Below, piece after piece: positions 5,457 through 6,014 of a stretch of DNA of 6,014 nt. The stretch comes from Thauera sp. Its GTDB lineage: Bacteria; Pseudomonadota; Gammaproteobacteria; Burkholderiales; Rhodocyclaceae. The stretch covers positions 1 through 6,014 of the forward strand of contig JAKLLJ010000211.1 of NCBI GenBank assembly GCA_023150215.1, written 5' to 3'. The number at the start of each line of letters is the position of its first letter. The first letter of the stretch is position 1. The notes beneath the pieces were generated by a model. It saw only the letters and a list, made by a program, of their open reading frames with translations, searched no databases and was not told the DNA's origin. The position numbers and the translations under genes were made by a program.

Positions 5457-6014
5457 ATGACACGCTACGTGATCCCCTTCAACGAACTGCGCATGTCCGA
5501 CGTCGAAATGGTGGGCGGCAAGAACGCCTCGCTCGGCGAGATGATCAGCCAGTTGCCCTCCAGCGTACGTGTCCCGGGTGGTTTCGCGACCACGGCAGAG
5601 GCCTATCGCGAGTTCCTCGCCCACAACGGCCTGGCTGACCGCATCAACGCCGCGCTTGACGCGCTCGACGTCGATGACGTCGATGCACTGGCGAAGACCG
5701 GTGCGCAGATTCGCCAGTGGATCATCGAGCTGCCCTTCCCGGCCAGGCTCGAGACCGAGATCAAGGCCGCCTACGAGGCCATCACCGCCGAAGGCGAAGG
5801 CAGCTTCGCGGTGCGCTCGTCCGCGACCGCCGAAGACCTCCCGGACGCCTCTTTCGCCGGCCAGCAGGAAACCTTCCTCAACATCCACGGCTACGAGAAC
5901 ATCCTGCACGCGATGAAGGAAGTGTTCGCATCGCTGTACAACGACCGTGCGATCGCCTATCGCGTGCACAAGAACTTCGCCCACGCCGACGTGGCGCTGT
6001 CGGCCGGCGTGCAG
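5457..6014 (+). CDS. ppsA: Phosphoenolpyruvate synthase, N-terminal part (runs off the window)
   Basis: The first 186 codons of PEP synthase (pyruvate, water dikinase), a cytoplasmic gluconeogenic enzyme making PEP from pyruvate and ATP with release of AMP and phosphate. The whole enzyme is about 790 aa, so only roughly a quarter is here, all within the N-terminal ATP-binding (PPDK_N) domain. Clear motifs are VGGKNASLGEM (19-29), VPGGFATTAEAYREFL (39-54) and the nucleotide-binding stretch FAVRSSATAEDLPDASFAGQ (117-136) followed by QETFLN. The swivelling phosphohistidine domain and the PpsR target threonine lie beyond the window. ATG 5457 is supported by GGAAG (5446-5450) 6 nt upstream and by the usual N-terminus (MTRYVIPFNELRMSDVEMVGGKN). 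It is divergent from ppsR, whose product is predicted to control it after translation. Confidence 0.97.
   Translation, partial: MTRYVIPFNELRMSDVEMVGGKNASLGEMISQLPSSVRVPGGFATTAEAYREFLAHNGLADRINAALDALDVDDVDALAKTGAQIRQWIIELPFPARLETEIKAAYEAITAEGEGSFAVRSSATAEDLPDASFAGQQETFLNIHGYENILHAMKEVFASLYNDRAIAYRVHKNFAHADVALSAGVQ

Noticed and set aside
5313..5984. 223-aa minus-strand open frame opposite ppsA
   Set aside because: Shadow of the ppsA N-terminal domain, with no motif and no ribosome binding site.

Overview
The window looks like chromosomal core sequence from a GC-rich betaproteobacterium, most likely of the Rhodocyclales (Thauera/Azoarcus type). The basis is family recognition from memory: a PabC-type domain matching the betaproteobacterial PabB-PabC style, a betaproteobacterial CobD/CbiB-family membrane protein, a BktB-like thiolase, a DUF2863 protein (a family I know essentially from betaproteobacteria), and a divergent ppsR/ppsA pair. 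Codons are strongly G/C at third positions, which produces many long antisense shadow frames. No phage, transposase, CRISPR, tRNA or rRNA was seen.

Left part, plus strand (1-2785): the 3' end of an aminodeoxychorismate lyase-type (PabC) domain for folate synthesis, a 308-aa CobD/CbiB/AmpE-like membrane protein (592-1518), and a 393-aa thiolase (1547-2728). A strong, probably bidirectional intrinsic terminator (2748-2785) closes this block. The last 100 bp of the pabC-like frame are compositionally odd. The neighbouring frame looks more coding-like and stays open into an ATGA overlap with the membrane-protein start.

Convergence point (2786-2888): a two-armed REP element (REPIN-like) of 73 bp. 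Its arms show a compensatory base-pair change in their hairpins, and it ends 6 bp from the msrB stop codon.

Right part, minus strand (2889-5316): ppsR, then a DUF2863 gene, then msrB, probably one transcription unit. The DUF2863 frame extends 38 codons upstream of its first ordinary start codon. It seems to begin at a CTG that forms a CTGA overlap with the ppsR stop, a possible coupled non-AUG start.

Right edge, plus strand (5457-6014+): the N-terminal 186 codons of ppsA (phosphoenolpyruvate synthase), divergent from ppsR, its predicted regulator. The 140-bp gap must hold promoters for both and contains a CTGTG-N6-CACAG dyad. Functionally, PpsR would switch PpsA by reversible phosphorylation, MsrB repairs oxidised methionine, and the thiolase makes or breaks beta-ketoacyl-CoA. 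I saw no convincing new defence or mobile system. The most interesting points are the CTG start, the REPIN and the pabC 3' end.
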